From positions 310,001 to 374,000 of the forward strand of contig NZ_JAANOW010000003.1 of NCBI RefSeq assembly GCF_011758805.1: DNA of 64,000 bases, given 5' to 3'. Made by a program: the position numbers and the translations under genes. Of this stretch, positions 27,476 to 36,751 are shown in pieces. Position 1 is the first letter of the stretch. Every line of letters starts with the position of its first letter. Source of the stretch: Mycolicibacterium fluoranthenivorans. GTDB lineage: Bacteria; Actinomycetota; Actinomycetes; Mycobacteriales; Mycobacteriaceae. The notes beneath the pieces were generated by a model. The model was not told where the DNA came from. It was given only the letters and a program-made list of their open reading frames with translations, and did not search any database.

Positions 27476-30400
27476 TGGATGGGGATCCTCGGGATGGCGC
27501 GCTGCTGGTTGCGCTGCTGGCGTTTGTCGATTTCGTCGGCCGACCAACCGACGTTGCCCGCGATGGTGGTAGAGGCGTCGATGGTCACCGGGGCGGGACC
27601 AGGAAGCTGCCCAGAGCCCGGGTGCACACCGTCAGCGGGCATCGGCGGGACCGCGATATCGGGCATACCGAACGGGGTGGGTGACGTCGTGCCCAGCGCA
27701 TCGCCCAGCAGGCCGCCGGGTGTCCACTCGCCGGACTGGTACTGCGACACCATCGGGACGATGTTGTTCAGCAGAGTGCTCGCGGTCTGCATGATCGGCC
27801 AGGACGAGATATCCAGGCCCGTGGTTTCTTTCAGGAACGAGCCGAATATCTCTCCGATCGGACCCAGGCCGGAACCGCCGTCCTTGCCGCCCTTCTTCTT
27901 GGCCTCCTTCGCCGCGGTGAACTTGCCCCTGGAAGTCTCGGCCGCGTCGGTCTTCGCGTCGTCGGCCTCGCGGCGGGCCTTGGCGGCATCCGACTTGGCG
28001 TTCTCGACGGCGTTCTCAGCGCTCAGCTGCTGCGACTCGGATGCGTCGGCGTCCAGCTCGGCCAGCCGCGCCTCGGCCTGCGCCACCGCCTGATCCGCGC
28101 GCTTGACCCGCTCATTCGCATCGTCGATCGCCTGCTGAGCCTGCCGGATCGCCTTGGGGTCCTGCTCGTAGTAACCGGGCTCGCCGTCCTCGTTGTAGCC
28201 CGGTGTGCCCTTGCCGGGCTCGTAGCTGGCGCCGAATGCGCTCACCTTGTTGGGGTTCTGGCCCGTCGATGTGCCGGGCAGGGACGTGGTCGCGCTAGTC
28301 GTTCGATAGGTCTGCCCCTGGGCCGGCGCATCGGTGTCCTTGCCGCCCGGCTCAACATGCACGTGGACGTGATCCAGGTGATTCGCTGTCGACCCGCCGC
28401 GATCCTCCATCGGCGTCGAGGTGCCGTCCGGGTTCCACTGCCGTTGCTGCCACAGCACGTAGGACACGCCGGGCTGCTTCAGCGCTTCGGCGGCGACCTG
28501 ATCGCCGTAGGCCTTGCCCTGCGGGGTATTCCAGTTCGGGATCATGACATCGATCGCCTTGCCCGAGGGGTGCTCATTCGGGAAGTTGGCATCAGCCCGG
28601 TACCCGCCGATATCGCTGATCTCAGTGAACTTCGACGCGATGTCGTCCTTCACCGCGACGGTCTGCGGCAGCAGTCCAGCATCACTACCCACCTTGCGTG
28701 GAACACCACCTGCGCCGCCGGCTGCGGCGATCTGCAGATTCAATCCCGCACCGCGGCCACCCCCGCCGGGGATCAGCGGCGGCAGACCGGGGAGCTGACC
28801 AGAGGGCGGCCCCGAGAGAACATCGAGCGGGTTCTGACCCGGAACGCCCTGCCCCGGTGCCGGTGCCTGGCCAAGCAATGCAGGGACCGGCAGATTGCCG
28901 ATCGCCGAGAGTTCCGCCTTGAGGCCTTTGACGTTGTCCCACGCTGTGCCCGCCGCGGTGCCAATGCCGTCGACGGAGGTGCTCAGATCGTCGTTCTTCC
29001 CGGCAGCATTCTTGGCCTCCTCGCCCAGATTGTGAATGCCATCCCGCAGCGTCTTCCAAAGATCACCGTCCGCAGCCGCATTCAACTTCACGCTCAGGTC
29101 ACCGAGGCTGTCGTTGAATGCCTTCGCCGCCTCGTCGTCGTAGCCCGGAAGCCAGCTCAGGCTCTTCATCACCAGCGTGTCGAACAGATGGACCAGGTCG
29201 ACAATGCCGGCCATCACCTTCGTGGTGACCTCTGCTGAACTGATCGCCGCTTCACCGAAATCGACAAAGAAGTCGATGACCTCACCCTTGTGCCCGGACA
29301 CCCACTCAGAGAGTTCCGTGAGCTTGTCGTTCACACCGTCAAAGACGCTGCCTGCCAACGGCTCCAACGCGACTGCGACCTCGTTCTTGAGGTCCTGCCA
29401 GCGCTCGGCCCAGTCGGCGGTGTCGTCCGACACATCGTTGATGTCCAGCCCGGACTGATTGAGTGAGTCTGAGAGGGCCTGCACGTCAAGGTTGCCTGAC
29501 TTGATCGCGTCGAAGAAGTTGACGCCGCCCTTCGCGCCGAACACCTTGTTGGCCAGGTTCTGCGCGCCAGCCTGATCGCCGGCTTTGATCAACCGGCTGA
29601 TCTCGGCAACGGTGTCCCGCAGCCCCTGCGACGCGGTCTTGCCGTCCTTCGCGAACACCACCGCGCTCTTGGTGATGCCGGCCAGCATCTTGTCCGCATC
29701 CAGACCGGCCTCTTCGAAGGTGGTGACCAGCGCGGCGGACTCTCCGAAGTCCAGGCCGGCGGCACGCAGCGCCGCACCGCTCTTGACGACCGATGCCGTC
29801 ATGTCGTCGATCTGAAGGCCGCTCTTGGTCGACGCCTCATACAGCGCGTTGAGCGCGGCGGGCTGGTCAGCGACATCTACACCGAAAGCGCGGAACGCCT
29901 TGCCGAGATCGCGGATGTTGACGTCCTGGCCCATGCGCTGCAGGTTCGCCAGACGCGACGTCATCTCTTCCAGCGGCTCGCCGGTCAGGTGCAAGCTGCG
30001 GGTGACTTCCGCTGCTACGTCGCCGATCTCGCCGAACGTGGAAGGGACGTTGGTCGTGCCGAGTTCCTCGACGGACATCTTCAGCCGGTCGAGTGCGTCT
30101 CCGGACAGGCCCGTCTTCGTCTGGAGGCTGTCCGACAGATCATCGAACTGAGAGCCCAGCTCGTAGAGCCGATTGCCGACAGTGAGCGCGCCCGCGCCCA
30201 GCGCAGCGATACCGGCCAGCGCGACTCCACCGGCGAGCGCGCCCACGCTGGACAACGAGCCGGACAGCTTCCCGAACCGGCCGCCGAGATCATCAGTCCC
30301 GTCTGCGAGCCGTTGCTGGGCATCGTGCAGCGACCTTTCGCTCGCCTCAGCATCCTTGGCCGCGCGCGCTGAGTCCCGGAGAGCTTTCGCCCGCCGCTCC

Positions 30401-30708
30401 TCGGCCGCCGCGATCTGATCCGACTTGCCACCAGCGCGAGCCTTGGCAAGTTTCTCCTCCTCGACACGCACCTTGCCGAGCGCGTCGTCGGCCTTGTCCT
30501 TCAGCTTCTGATACGCCTTGGACGCCGCCTCGACCTCACGCTCCAGCGCCTTCAGGCCATCGGCAGCACCGGCCGCCATCTCGCCGCCGGCCTTCTTGCC
30601 GATCCCGCCGAAGACCTTCGACAGCTTCGACTCGACCTGCTTGTCGATCCCCTCGAATGAGGCGATGACCGGCAGCGTGTAGTACTCGCCCAGCTCGTTA
30701 CCGGACAT
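27472..30708 (-). CDS. Tape measure protein with embedded peptidase-like domain
   Basis: 1078 residues, the largest phage gene. The N-terminus is coiled coil (AYQKLKDKADDALGKV), then come Gly/Ala membrane-like segments and a TMP-typical central region. Around residues 700-800 lies a compact domain with zinc-peptidase-like motifs EHPSGKAIDVM and NHLDHVHVHV, similar to cell-wall peptidase domains in other mycobacterial phage tape measures. A second coiled coil follows. It sets tail length and could help DNA entry through the wall. Confidence 0.92.
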   Translation of the reverse strand: MSGNELGEYYTLPVIASFEGIDKQVESKLSKVFGGIGKKAGGEMAAGAADGLKALEREVEAASKAYQKLKDKADDALGKVRVEEEKLAKARAGGKSDQIAAAEERRAKALRDSARAAKDAEASERSLHDAQQRLADGTDDLGGRFGKLSGSLSSVGALAGGVALAGIAALGAGALTVGNRLYELGSQFDDLSDSLQTKTGLSGDALDRLKMSVEELGTTNVPSTFGEIGDVAAEVTRSLHLTGEPLEEMTSRLANLQRMGQDVNIRDLGKAFRAFGVDVADQPAALNALYEASTKSGLQIDDMTASVVKSGAALRAAGLDFGESAALVTTFEEAGLDADKMLAGITKSAVVFAKDGKTASQGLRDTVAEISRLIKAGDQAGAQNLANKVFGAKGGVNFFDAIKSGNLDVQALSDSLNQSGLDINDVSDDTADWAERWQDLKNEVAVALEPLAGSVFDGVNDKLTELSEWVSGHKGEVIDFFVDFGEAAISSAEVTTKVMAGIVDLVHLFDTLVMKSLSWLPGYDDEAAKAFNDSLGDLSVKLNAAADGDLWKTLRDGIHNLGEEAKNAAGKNDDLSTSVDGIGTAAGTAWDNVKGLKAELSAIGNLPVPALLGQAPAPGQGVPGQNPLDVLSGPPSGQLPGLPPLIPGGGGRGAGLNLQIAAAGGAGGVPRKVGSDAGLLPQTVAVKDDIASKFTEISDIGGYRADANFPNEHPSGKAIDVMIPNWNTPQGKAYGDQVAAEALKQPGVSYVLWQQRQWNPDGTSTPMEDRGGSTANHLDHVHVHVEPGGKDTDAPAQGQTYRTTSATTSLPGTSTGQNPNKVSAFGASYEPGKGTPGYNEDGEPGYYEQDPKAIRQAQQAIDDANERVKRADQAVAQAEARLAELDADASESQQLSAENAVENAKSDAAKARREADDAKTDAAETSRGKFTAAKEAKKKGGKDGGSGLGPIGEIFGSFLKETTGLDISSWPIMQTASTLLNNIVPMVSQYQSGEWTPGGLLGDALGTTSPTPFGMPDIAVPPMPADGVHPGSGQLPGPAPVTIDASTTIAGNVGWSADEIDKRQQRNQQRAIPRIPIQ

Positions 30709-31002
30709 TTACAGCGTGCATTCCTTGGCCACCGCGGTCAGGAACACGTCCAGGAACCGCTTGAAATCGGCCTTGGTGGTGTTGTCCGTCAACCGCTTCC
30801 ACTGCTTCGGGCCGACCAGCTGCTCGACGAACTTCAGCCAGTCGAGCAGAGTGCCGGTCGTGGAGGCCTGCACGCGCGCGATCCACGCCTGTGTCGGCCA
30901 GTCGTCGGAGTCCTGGGGGATCGTGAACTTCTGGCCGTTGAATTCGACCGTGACCGTTGACGATTCCTGATCTTCGGCGGGGTTCTTCTCATCCTTGGGC
31001 AT
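30709..31002 (-). CDS. Tail assembly chaperone, short paralog
   Basis: 97 residues directly before the tape measure gene. Good ribosome site (AGAGGAGACAGCCCATG). Its sequence VTVEFNGQKFTIPQDSDDWP...STTGTLLDWLKFVEQLVG..QW parallels the first 90 residues of the preceding chaperone gene (VTADYRGHEFLVPLDLDRWP...LLVLALRELLGAQW), so this appears to be a duplicate of that domain with its own start. It overlaps the upstream gene by 14 bp. Confidence 0.72.
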   Translation of the reverse strand: MPKDEKNPAEDQESSTVTVEFNGQKFTIPQDSDDWPTQAWIARVQASTTGTLLDWLKFVEQLVGPKQWKRLTDNTTKADFKRFLDVFLTAVAKECTL

Positions 31003-31783
31003 GGGCTGTCTCCTCTTGTAGGGCTCGTTGAGCGTTCGCGCGCGCACTGCTGAGCGCGGTGGTCTTCTTCTGAGCGGCGCGGCGCTTGTCCATCCGGGCC
31101 TTGTGGTCTGCTGCGTCCTGCTCGGATTTGGCTGCGACGGCATCACGTTCCCGCTTCTCGGCCGCCGACATCGGCCTGGACGGGTGCCGGCGCTTGGCCC
31201 AGAGTTCGAACAGATCCATCAGCAGCAGATCGGTGTTCGTGTAGTGCAGCCGGCCGTTGTTGATCGCGATCGCCAGCGCCGAATCGACCGGCAGATTGGA
31301 CAGTCGCTCGTGGATCTGGCGCAGGGTGAGCTTGCGCTGGCCGCGGCGGGTGAATCGCCACCGATCGCGGTAGTCGATGTGCCAGAACCGGTTCAGGTCA
31401 GATTCGACCTTGCCGGGCCACTCGTCGATCAGGTTAAGCAGGCGGGGGACGCCGCCGAATGCGATATCGGTCTTGATGCCCTCGTCAGCCGGGACTCCGA
31501 CCGCCGCGGCGAACGCATTCGATGCTGGGACCAGGTGCCGCTTCTTCGGGGTGGCCGCCACGAACGCGGGCCACTGGGCGCCGAGCAGCTCGCGCAACGC
31601 CAGGACGAGCAGCTGCTGGTTGACCGTGATCTGTTTGGTGGTGGTGTTCAGGAGCCGGCAGCGACGGATGCTGTCGAGTGGCCAGCGGTCGAGGTCGAGC
31701 GGGACCAGGAACTCGTGGCCGCGGTAGTCCGCGGTGACGAATTCCTGGCCCGCTGCTTCGGCCTCTATGGGGTTACGCGTCAC
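30989..31783 (-). CDS. Tail assembly chaperone, fused long form
   Basis: 264 residues. Residues 1-95 look like the G-type chaperone domain; residues 110-250 (LIDEWPGKVESDLNRFWHIDY; DLLLMDLFELWAKRRHPSRPMSA) look like the T-type extension usually reached by a programmed frameshift. Here both are in one uninterrupted frame, so no frameshift is needed. Coats the tape measure during tail assembly by family knowledge. Confidence 0.72.
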   Translation of the reverse strand: MTRNPIEAEAAGQEFVTADYRGHEFLVPLDLDRWPLDSIRRCRLLNTTTKQITVNQQLLVLALRELLGAQWPAFVAATPKKRHLVPASNAFAAAVGVPADEGIKTDIAFGGVPRLLNLIDEWPGKVESDLNRFWHIDYRDRWRFTRRGQRKLTLRQIHERLSNLPVDSALAIAINNGRLHYTNTDLLLMDLFELWAKRRHPSRPMSAAEKRERDAVAAKSEQDAADHKARMDKRRAAQKKTTALSSARANAQRALQEETAHAQG

Positions 31784-32144
31784 CGACCGGCGGCGCGTCG
31801 GTCACCGGGGTTTCGGTGGCCTGCTTGCCGGCGGTCTTGCCGGCCGCCTTGACGGGGGCCTTCTCCGGCTTCTCGTCCTCGACCTTGGCGACCTCGGGCA
31901 CCGTGTCGCTGGTCTCCGGCGCCTGGCCCTCGATGGCGTCCTCGACCACCTCGGCGTCGACGACTTCGGGCTCGTCCTCGACCCGCTTCGCCACGCTCTT
32001 GATGTCGACGAACGACTTCGCCGATGCCGGATCGACCCACACCTGCTCGCCGATCCGACGCTTCGGCGAGCCGTCGAGCTCGTCGACCGTGTCCTCCGTG
32101 AACTCGATGAGGACGCGACCGCGCCGCTTGTGGATACCGCTCAT
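31773..32144 (-). CDS. Phage protein after the major tail protein
   Basis: 123 residues. A short folded N-terminus (RGRVLIEFTEDTVDELDG; VWVDPASAKSFVD) is followed by a long disordered acidic/Ala-Pro tail. Found between major tail protein and chaperone genes in many actinobacterial phages; function not known. Coupled to both neighbours by overlaps. Confidence 0.62.
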   Translation of the reverse strand: MSGIHKRRGRVLIEFTEDTVDELDGSPKRRIGEQVWVDPASAKSFVDIKSVAKRVEDEPEVVDAEVVEDAIEGQAPETSDTVPEVAKVEDEKPEKAPVKAAGKTAGKQATETPVTDAPPVGDA

Positions 32145-32656
32145 GCCGGGATTCCTTCCTGAATCGTCCAGATGTCCTGACCATCCGGAGTGAGCGTGAC
32201 CTGGACGTCACGCCCCTTGACGTCCTCGGTCTTGTCGTCCTTGGGCACCCAGAACGTCGCCTTCTTCTTCGAGATCCGGCGCTCCAGATATCCGTCCTCG
32301 TGTACGAATTCCAATGCCACGTAGGTCATCACCGGGCGGGGCACCTTGCCCGGTCGGACCAGGATCACCGTCGCTTCGTTGTCCTCGTAGAGGTTGAAGT
32401 TCAGCGTCGACTTCGGATTCTTGAACCGCTCCAGCACGACGCCCTGCTGCCAGGTGTCGACGTCGGCGCGGTTGATATCGCGCGGCATCTCAGCACCCGG
32501 GTCGCCCTTCATCAGGCCACCGGGCAACCACGCCGCGGGCAGCGCCGCGTCGATATCAGCGGGCACATGGGTACCCGCAACGAACACCACGTCCGGATCG
32601 AAGATGAACACGTCACCGGTCACCAGGATCGAGATGTTGCTGGCATCACCAGCCAT
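32141..32656 (-). CDS. Major tail protein (tail tube)
   Basis: 171 residues, beta-rich, with the expected place between connector genes and tail chaperones. Segments such as GDVFIFDPDVVFVAGTHVPADIDAALP and NLYEDNEATVILVRPGKVPRPVMTYVALE fit tube proteins of long-tailed phages. 25 bp separate it from the tail terminator gene and give room for its own ribosome site (AAGGAGATTGCT before ATG), suiting high expression. Confidence 0.8.
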   Translation of the reverse strand: MAGDASNISILVTGDVFIFDPDVVFVAGTHVPADIDAALPAAWLPGGLMKGDPGAEMPRDINRADVDTWQQGVVLERFKNPKSTLNFNLYEDNEATVILVRPGKVPRPVMTYVALEFVHEDGYLERRISKKKATFWVPKDDKTEDVKGRDVQVTLTPDGQDIWTIQEGIPA

Positions 32657-32681
32657 AGCAATCTCCTTGTCTTGAAAGGGG

Positions 32682-33071
32682 TTAAGCGGTTTGCCTCACG
32701 GTGACCGACACCGTGATCGACGCCAACATGGCGCCTGTCTCCCGGTCCTTCGTGATGAGAGGAACCGAGACGCTTTCGATCCGGGCAATGCCCGGCTTGT
32801 TGGCCACGACGAACTCCGCGGCGTTGACGACGGTTTCGCGGGCCACGGTGCGGCCGGTCGCGTAACTGGTGAGCCGCAGCACCGTCAGGTACGGGGTTGC
32901 CTTGGCCATCCACGGGCCGCGCAGGACCGGGGGTCCGCCGTCGTCGGCGACCAGCACCACCGGTGTCCCGGCGACCACATCGAAGGTGGCGGGGACCTCC
33001 AGCGTCGCGTCGAACGGCGTAGGAGCTGCGCGCAGAGCGTCTTTCACACCCCGCACGTAATCGGGAATCAT
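32682..33071 (-). CDS. Tail terminator / minor connector-like protein
   Basis: 129 residues, start MIPDYVRGVKDALR. Position just before the major tail protein and size match the tail terminator of siphoviruses. Beta-rich, no signature residues. ATGA overlap with upstream gene. Confidence 0.65.
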   Translation of the reverse strand: MIPDYVRGVKDALRAAPTPFDATLEVPATFDVVAGTPVVLVADDGGPPVLRGPWMAKATPYLTVLRLTSYATGRTVARETVVNAAEFVVANKPGIARIESVSVPLITKDRETGAMLASITVSVTVRQTA

Positions 33072-33316
33072 CCCGGCGTCAGCCCCGCACGCCCTGCCGC
33101 CCGCGTCGCCACACCATCGCGTGCCTGCGCGTCGGCCGGCACCTTGATCCCGACCACGAAACGGTCGGTCTCGTACTCTTCGAGCACGGCCTCACCGCCG
33201 ATGTCCGCAGCGACCTTCGCGGCCGCCGCGCGTAGCGCCGCCTGCAGCCCCGGACCCTTCTTCAGGATCTGCTCGACGACCTTGGCGTTGCGCTTGAACC
33301 CCGGCTTCTGGGCCAT
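33068..33316 (-). CDS. Head-tail connector protein, HK97 gp10-like
   Basis: 82 residues: basic, MAQKPGFKRNAKVVEQILKK then an Ala-rich helix (AALRAAAAKVAADIG). Short form of the gp10-type connector that comes between stopper and terminator. ATG 33316 shares a base with the upstream stop; the longer frame upstream overlaps the stopper gene and is not needed. Confidence 0.62.
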   Translation of the reverse strand: MAQKPGFKRNAKVVEQILKKGPGLQAALRAAAAKVAADIGGEAVLEEYETDRFVVGIKVPADAQARDGVATRAAGRAGLTPG

Positions 33317-33663
33317 CACGCCTTGCCCCGCGCCGAATGGCAGAGGACCACGACACCGCCACGTCCGCCGGCATCCCATACCTGGGCGCGGCCGGCGCAA
33401 TCGCGGTCCCGGACCAGGATCCGGAAGTTGTCGGTGAGCGCCTCGACGGTCGCCTGGTAGTCCTGGGTGTCGGGGATCCGGCGCCGCAACGGCAGGAACA
33501 CGGTGAACTCCACCGAGTCCAGGTCGCCGCCGACACCGAAGCGCCTCACAGTGTTGCCTGGTGCGATCTCCATGGCCATCACATCGAACGGCGCCCCGGC
33601 GGGCTGCGGGTCACCGTCAGTGTTCGGCTCGGCCTGCGGGGTGATCGTGACCAGCTCGCTCAC
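33316..33663 (-). CDS. Head-tail stopper-like connector protein
   Basis: 115 residues, beta-rich (DSVEFTVFLPLRRRIPDTQDY). Order capsid, adaptor, stopper, gp10-like, terminator is the normal siphovirus order and gives the assignment; sequence alone is weak. Confidence 0.62.
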   Translation of the reverse strand: MSELVTITPQAEPNTDGDPQPAGAPFDVMAMEIAPGNTVRRFGVGGDLDSVEFTVFLPLRRRIPDTQDYQATVEALTDNFRILVRDRDCAGRAQVWDAGGRGGVVVLCHSARGKA

Positions 33664-34202
33664 GCCGCGGGCTCCAGCCGGTACTTGTCGAGCAGCGACC
33701 GCTCAACGTCGCTGAAAGCTGACCCGGCGGCCATCGCCTCGGACGGGTACTGGAAGGGGCCGACCACGGTGGGCCGGCCGCCGACCGATGCCATTGATGA
33801 ACGGTCGATCCACGAGAGGACCGCGGCGTTGAAGTCATCGGCGTCATCGAAGCCGTGGGTCATCTTCACCACGAGGCCACTGAATCGGCAGGTCCAGTAC
33901 GCCCCAGAGCGCTTGCGGACCATGCCCTTACCGGAGATTTCGAGATCGGCGAGCACGAGGTCGATACCGTCCTCGGTGAGCTTGGTCAGCTCGTCGAGCC
34001 GGAGGGTCGGCAGCGTGAGCAGCCGGCCCCCCGGCCCGTCGAGGGTGATCTCGTCGTCATCGATCACCGGTGACACGTGCCACCCGCAGTACCGTCGAGC
34101 AGCAGCAATCCCAGCGGGCAACAGTCGCAACGTCTCCAGATCGTCACGGTGAAGCCGTCCCTGGGTGTACTGCTCGACGGCAGCTGCGTTGAGTTCAGGC
34201 AT
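33660..34202 (-). CDS. Head-tail adaptor protein
   Basis: 180 residues. The N-terminus (QYTQGRLHRDDLETLRLLPAGIAAARRYCGWHV) is the helical start of gp6/gp15-like head-completion adaptors, with a beta C-terminal part. Third gene after the capsid. Overlaps neighbours by 1-4 bp. Confidence 0.68.
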   Translation of the reverse strand: MPELNAAAVEQYTQGRLHRDDLETLRLLPAGIAAARRYCGWHVSPVIDDDEITLDGPGGRLLTLPTLRLDELTKLTEDGIDLVLADLEISGKGMVRKRSGAYWTCRFSGLVVKMTHGFDDADDFNAAVLSWIDRSSMASVGGRPTVVGPFQYPSEAMAAGSAFSDVERSLLDKYRLEPAA

Positions 34203-34561
34203 TAGGCCTGAGCGCCCTCGGTGCTACCACCGGCGGATCCGGCACCGAGCGCGTCAGCAGCCGCGGCGGCCTGCTTGGTGCTCGGCGCCTTCGCCTGCTT
34301 GTTGGCCGGTGCTGCAGCAGCTTTCGCCCGGGCGGCTTCGGCCGCCGCCTCGGCGACCTTCTTGGCTTCCAACTCCTCGGCCTCCTTCTGTGCCGCGGCT
34401 TCCGCCGCCTCGCGGGCCTCGGCCTCCGCCTTGGCCGCCGCCTCGATCCGCGCCGACGCCAGATCCTTCTTGGTCAGACCCAGCTCCTTGGCGTCCTCAT
34501 CGGACAGCTGCAGCGTGGTCGCGTGACCGTTGACTTCGACGTCGTATTCCTTGAGCCCCAT
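34202..34561 (-). CDS. Small capsid-adjacent protein with Ala/Glu-rich coiled coil
   Basis: 119 residues. A short N-terminal fold (GLKEYDVEVNGHATTLQLSD) is followed by about 60 residues of Ala/Glu/Lys helix and a disordered tail. ATG 34561 is favoured by a strong ribosome site (AGAAGGGTGACCCC before it); an earlier ATG at 34633 would add 24 residues and abuts the capsid stop. Common next to major capsid genes in mycobacteriophages; role unknown. Confidence 0.65.
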   Translation of the reverse strand: MGLKEYDVEVNGHATTLQLSDEDAKELGLTKKDLASARIEAAAKAEAEAREAAEAAAQKEAEELEAKKVAEAAAEAARAKAAAAPANKQAKAPSTKQAAAAADALGAGSAGGSTEGAQA

Positions 34562-34637
34562 GGGGTCACCCTTCTGTGAAGTCGGACCCGGCCGAGGGGT
34601 CGCCCCGGCCGAGCCCGAATTGAACAGCGCCATCAGG

Positions 34638-35963
34638 TCAGGACAGCGCGGCCTTGACGAAGGCCTTCGGACGGGTGACGGCGAACGCGCACCGCTCCTC
34701 GGCCAGGATCGCGACCATGTTCCGGATGAAGAAGTCGGCGTGCGAATCCGAGATCGTCACCGTGGTCTGCTCCCGGTCCCACAGGACGGCCTTGGAGAAG
34801 TCGCCGACCAGGATGTCGGTGTCGGGCTGGGTCTCCGACTCGACGACCGGCCGGCCCCACAGCGTGCGCGGGCCGATCGACTGCGGACCGCCGTAGCGGT
34901 ACTGGCCGTTCAGGTCCTTGGCCAGGTCGATGATCTCGGCCGTCGCCGGGGAGACCACGATGGCATTCGGGTTGACCCGGCCAACGACGCGCGCCTTCGT
35001 GATCGCCTTACGGGCGGTCTCGAAGATGTCGGTCGAGAAGGCTTGGGTCTGGATGCCCGACCAGTTGCGGATGCCGGTGAAGTTCTCACCGGTGCCATCG
35101 CCCGAGAGGATCTGGCTCTCTTCGGCTTCGGCGATGTCGGCGCGCAGCTCGTCGTTGATCAGCCCTTCCAGCTGGGCGACGTCGGCGAGTGCTCGCTTGG
35201 TGGACGGCACCCATTCGGCGATGGTCTTGACGACCGCGGTGCGCCGCACGAATGCCCACGAGCCCTCGGGCTTGTAGCCGCCGTTGGGATCGCGCACCAG
35301 GTCGGCCTGCACGGTGCCGGCCGGAGCTTGCGGTGCCGCCGAGCTGGTGGCTTCCGGCACGACCGCCGCGGCGTTCGTGTGTGCGGTCTGCTCGACGTAT
35401 TCCACGGTGTCCGAACCGGTCCGACGCACGGAGACCAGATCGCGGATCTTGAGCTCCTTGCGGCCGAGCATCTCCACGATGCCGGTCTGCTCGTTGACCA
35501 CAAACGCGCCCGCGCTGGTGTCGGTGCCGCCGACGAACAGGCCCTTGATGCCGATCGGGTCGGACTGGATGCGCGCCTTCTCGGGGATACGCGCGGCGTC
35601 CAGGCCGCCGAAGGGCTTGAGCATCGCCTTGAACTCCGGCGACTCCACGACCTGCAGGCCCAGTGCCTTGACCCGCTCGCGGATCGGCTGCTTGCCCTGG
35701 ACGTCCAGGTCCTCGACGGCGGGCTCGCCGATCTCCGCGGCCAGGCCCTTGGCCTGATCGAGGATCGCCAGATCCTGCTTGGCCGTCTTGATCTGATCGA
35801 GCAGATCCTTGGCGGCCTTGATCGCGGTGTCGTAGTCGACGCGGGTGTTGTCACCCCACTCGCTGGGCGCCTTGTCGGGGTTGGCCTCGATGATCTCGCG
35901 GGCCTTCGCGGTCTGCGCCAGCGCGGCCTTCTGGAGGTCCGCCAGCTTGGTTGCCGTCATCAT
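34638..35963 (-). CDS. Major capsid protein, HK97 fold
   Basis: 441 residues. The first 110 or so are helical (delta/scaffold domain, likely removed by the adjacent protease). The HK97-fold body follows: GAFVVNEQTGIVEMLGRK, LEGLINDELRADIAEAEESQILSGDGTGENFTGI, and the typical C-terminal FFIRNMVAILAEERCAFAVTRPKAFVK. Overlaps the protease gene by 4 bp. Confidence 0.93.
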   Translation of the reverse strand: MMTATKLADLQKAALAQTAKAREIIEANPDKAPSEWGDNTRVDYDTAIKAAKDLLDQIKTAKQDLAILDQAKGLAAEIGEPAVEDLDVQGKQPIRERVKALGLQVVESPEFKAMLKPFGGLDAARIPEKARIQSDPIGIKGLFVGGTDTSAGAFVVNEQTGIVEMLGRKELKIRDLVSVRRTGSDTVEYVEQTAHTNAAAVVPEATSSAAPQAPAGTVQADLVRDPNGGYKPEGSWAFVRRTAVVKTIAEWVPSTKRALADVAQLEGLINDELRADIAEAEESQILSGDGTGENFTGIRNWSGIQTQAFSTDIFETARKAITKARVVGRVNPNAIVVSPATAEIIDLAKDLNGQYRYGGPQSIGPRTLWGRPVVESETQPDTDILVGDFSKAVLWDREQTTVTISDSHADFFIRNMVAILAEERCAFAVTRPKAFVKAALS

Positions 35964-36751
35964 GATGTTGCTGCTCCTATCTCGGAATTGGTTGCGCCGA
36001 GCTCGATATCGAGCTCCAGCAGATCCAGCGCCGAGGTATCGACGGACGGCTCCTGGCTGGCCTCACCGGTACCCGATGCCTCGGATTCCTTGCGAGACGG
36101 ACCATCACCGCTGGCCTTCCCCTCGTCAGATGTGCTGCTGTCGAGAGCTGACAACACCGTGCCGATAGCGGCGTGGGCGTCGCGTAATGCGCTCTCGTTC
36201 TTGGCCGACAGCACGCGGCCAGCTTTGAGGTCGATGATGACGTGCTCGGCGATTGCCTTCACTGCCACGACCGACGTGTCCTGATTCGCGCCAATCGGCA
36301 CAAACGAGAACTCATAGACCTTCAGCTCGCGCAGCTCGTACGCGCGGACACCGTTCTCCAGCTCGACACCCGCCGCGTCGATCACGTCGTACGCGAACGA
36401 CAGCTGATTGAGCCTGCGGCCCTTCACAAGCCGGTAGACGTGCGGACCCTTCGGCGACTCCAGATCGAACAGGCCTTTGACCCACCAGCCGTGCCCGTCC
36501 TCGCCCATGTCCTGGGCGCCGGCCACGTAGAAATCGGGGTCGTCCATGCGGTGACCGAACAGACCCGGCAGCACCAGACCAGAGTTCTTCCACGTCGCGA
36601 TGGTCTTGAGGAACGCGCCTGGTGCCACGATGTCGCCATAGGCGTCGGGCTGCTTGATGAATGTGGATGGATAGACGATGAATTCGCCTTCGGCCAAGCC
36701 GTCATCAGGACCGGCCTTCACCTTGGATACCGGTGTGTTCTTGGTGAGCAT
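35960..36751 (-). CDS. HK97-family prohead protease
   Basis: 263 residues. U35-type serine protease with catalytic His in LFGHRMDDP and Ser in NQLSFAYDV, then the LKVYEFSFVPIGANQDT strand typical of the family. The C-terminal 80 residues are acidic and disordered. It processes capsid and scaffold during head maturation. Between portal and capsid genes, as usual. Confidence 0.92.
   Translation of the reverse strand: MLTKNTPVSKVKAGPDDGLAEGEFIVYPSTFIKQPDAYGDIVAPGAFLKTIATWKNSGLVLPGLFGHRMDDPDFYVAGAQDMGEDGHGWWVKGLFDLESPKGPHVYRLVKGRRLNQLSFAYDVIDAAGVELENGVRAYELRELKVYEFSFVPIGANQDTSVVAVKAIAEHVIIDLKAGRVLSAKNESALRDAHAAIGTVLSALDSSTSDEGKASGDGPSRKESEASGTGEASQEPSVDTSALDLLELDIELGATNSEIGAATS

Noticed and set aside
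30989..31783. Programmed frameshift site in the tail chaperone gene
   Set aside because: Both chaperone parts are in one frame and no convincing slippery heptamer was needed or found.
34530..36284. Rightward 584-codon frame opposite capsid and protease
   Set aside because: Antisense of two unmistakable phage genes.
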